5,843 nucleotides of DNA from contig JAGXAV010000160.1 in NCBI GenBank assembly GCA_018971455.1, positions 1 to 5,843 on the forward strand, read 5' to 3'. The stretch is from Rhodospirillales bacterium. GTDB lineage: Bacteria; Pseudomonadota; Alphaproteobacteria; Acetobacterales; Acetobacteraceae. Positions 5,304 to 5,843 of this stretch are shown in pieces (positions within the stretch are counted from its first letter, which is position 1; every line of letters starts with the position of its first letter). A program made the translations under genes and the position numbers. Below the pieces are notes generated by a model, which saw only the letters and a program-made list of their open reading frames with translations, searched no databases and had not been told where the DNA came from.

Positions 5304-5843
5304 ATGCCCGCGCATCTGAAAATCCGCCGCCGCCGCCGCACCAAGATCATCGCCACCCTCGGCCCGGCAAGCTCCACGCCCGAGATGCTGGCGCGGCTGT
5401 TCCAGGGCGGGGCCGACGTGTTCCGCCTCAATTTCAGCCATGGCTCGCATGACGACCACGCTGCCCGCATCGCCATGATCCGCGACCTCGAACGCCGCTT
5501 CGACCGGCCGATCGGCATCCTCGCCGACGTGCAGGGCCCCAAGCTGCGCGTCGGCGCGTTCGGCGGCGCGCGCGTGCAGCTGCAGACCGGGCAGACCTTC
5601 CAGCTCGATCTCAACCCGACGCCGGGCGACGCGCGGCGGGTCAACCTGCCGCACCCCGAAATCATCGCCGCGGCCACCATCGGCACCACGCTGCTGCTCG
5701 ATGACGGCAAGCTGCGCCTGCGGGTCACCCATGTGCGCCCGGACCGCCTGGAGCCCGAGGTCGCCGTCGGCGGTCCGCTCTCCGACCGCACGGGCGTCAA
5801 CGTGCCCGACATGGTGCTGCCGATCCCCGCGCTGACCGCCAAG
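5304..5843 (+). CDS. pyk: Pyruvate kinase, N-terminal part (cut by window edge)
   Basis: The first 180 residues of pyruvate kinase, which converts phosphoenolpyruvate and ADP to pyruvate and ATP as the last step of lower glycolysis. Visible motifs are RTKIIATLGPASS (12-24), GADVFRLNFSHGSH (36-49, with R41, N43 and S45 at the substrate and potassium-binding positions), and ADVQGPKLRVG (74-84, with D75 as the equivalent metal ligand). The B-domain follows with LLLDDGKLRLRV, and then LSDRTGVNVPDMVLP (159-173), which leads back to the A domain. The catalytic lysine and Mg-binding acidic residues lie beyond the right edge. Five consecutive CGC codons (5325-5339) encode an arginine run at residues 8-12; alphaproteobacterial enzymes often begin with a basic stretch, so I do not regard it as abnormal. 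The 8-nt gap and shared ribosome binding context link it to the glycerate kinase gene. The ttuE name is used for this enzyme in tartrate clusters. Confidence 0.95.
   Translation, partial: MPAHLKIRRRRRTKIIATLGPASSTPEMLARLFQGGADVFRLNFSHGSHDDHAARIAMIRDLERRFDRPIGILADVQGPKLRVGAFGGARVQLQTGQTFQLDLNPTPGDARRVNLPHPEIIAAATIGTTLLLDDGKLRLRVTHVRPDRLEPEVAVGGPLSDRTGVNVPDMVLPIPALTAK

Noticed and set aside
5325..5339. Five tandem CGC codons as a possible slippage or phase-variation tract
   Set aside because: A trinucleotide unit would only change the arginine count without shifting frame, and basic N-termini are ordinary for this enzyme.

Overview
The window is a gene-dense, very GC-rich (by eye roughly 70% G+C) piece of bacterial chromosome, most probably from an alphaproteobacterium. 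The best evidence is the adjacent pair of a DUF1244 protein and a GapR/DUF2312 nucleoid protein, both characteristic of Alphaproteobacteria. The base composition and the glycerate kinase-pyruvate kinase pair would fit Rhodospirillales/Acetobacteraceae-like lineages, but that finer placement is a guess. No mobile element, CRISPR array, tRNA or rRNA is visible, and no gene-free stretch exceeds 85 bases.

Left edge (1-296, +): the C-terminal end of an FAD-dependent amino-acid/amine oxidase of the DAO family, cut by the window edge.

Left-centre (358-3241, +): three tightly packed genes that look like one operon. They encode a small GtrA-family four-helix membrane protein, a GT2 polyprenyl-phosphate glycosyltransferase of the GtrB/DPM1 type with two C-terminal membrane helices, and a polytopic DUF2142 protein. 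Spacings are 2 nt and a 1-nt stop/start overlap. The layout resembles the gtrA-gtrB-gtr(type) modules of O-antigen glucosylation: one protein charges a lipid carrier with sugar, one is thought to move it across the membrane, and one transfers the sugar outside. DUF2142 sits where the GT-C-like transferase would be. The cargo sugar and acceptor cannot be told from the sequence.

Centre (3263-3936, -): two small genes, DUF1244 then gapR (DUF2312), running convergently to the cassette. Only 21 nt, containing a short perfect hairpin, separate gapR from the DUF2142 gene. GapR is a coiled-coil DNA-binding protein that recognises overtwisted DNA and assists type II topoisomerases. The DUF1244 protein is uncharacterised, with a CxxC motif and here a histidine-rich tail.

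Right (4021-5843, +): glycerate 2-kinase (GckA/TtuD, MOFRL type), then 8 nt later the start of pyruvate kinase, cut by the right edge. With enolase these connect glycerate to 2-phosphoglycerate, phosphoenolpyruvate and pyruvate, matching the ttuD-ttuE pairing known from tartrate-utilisation clusters. An 84-bp divergent region between DUF1244 and gckA must hold the promoters for both directions, and it contains a small operator-like dyad.
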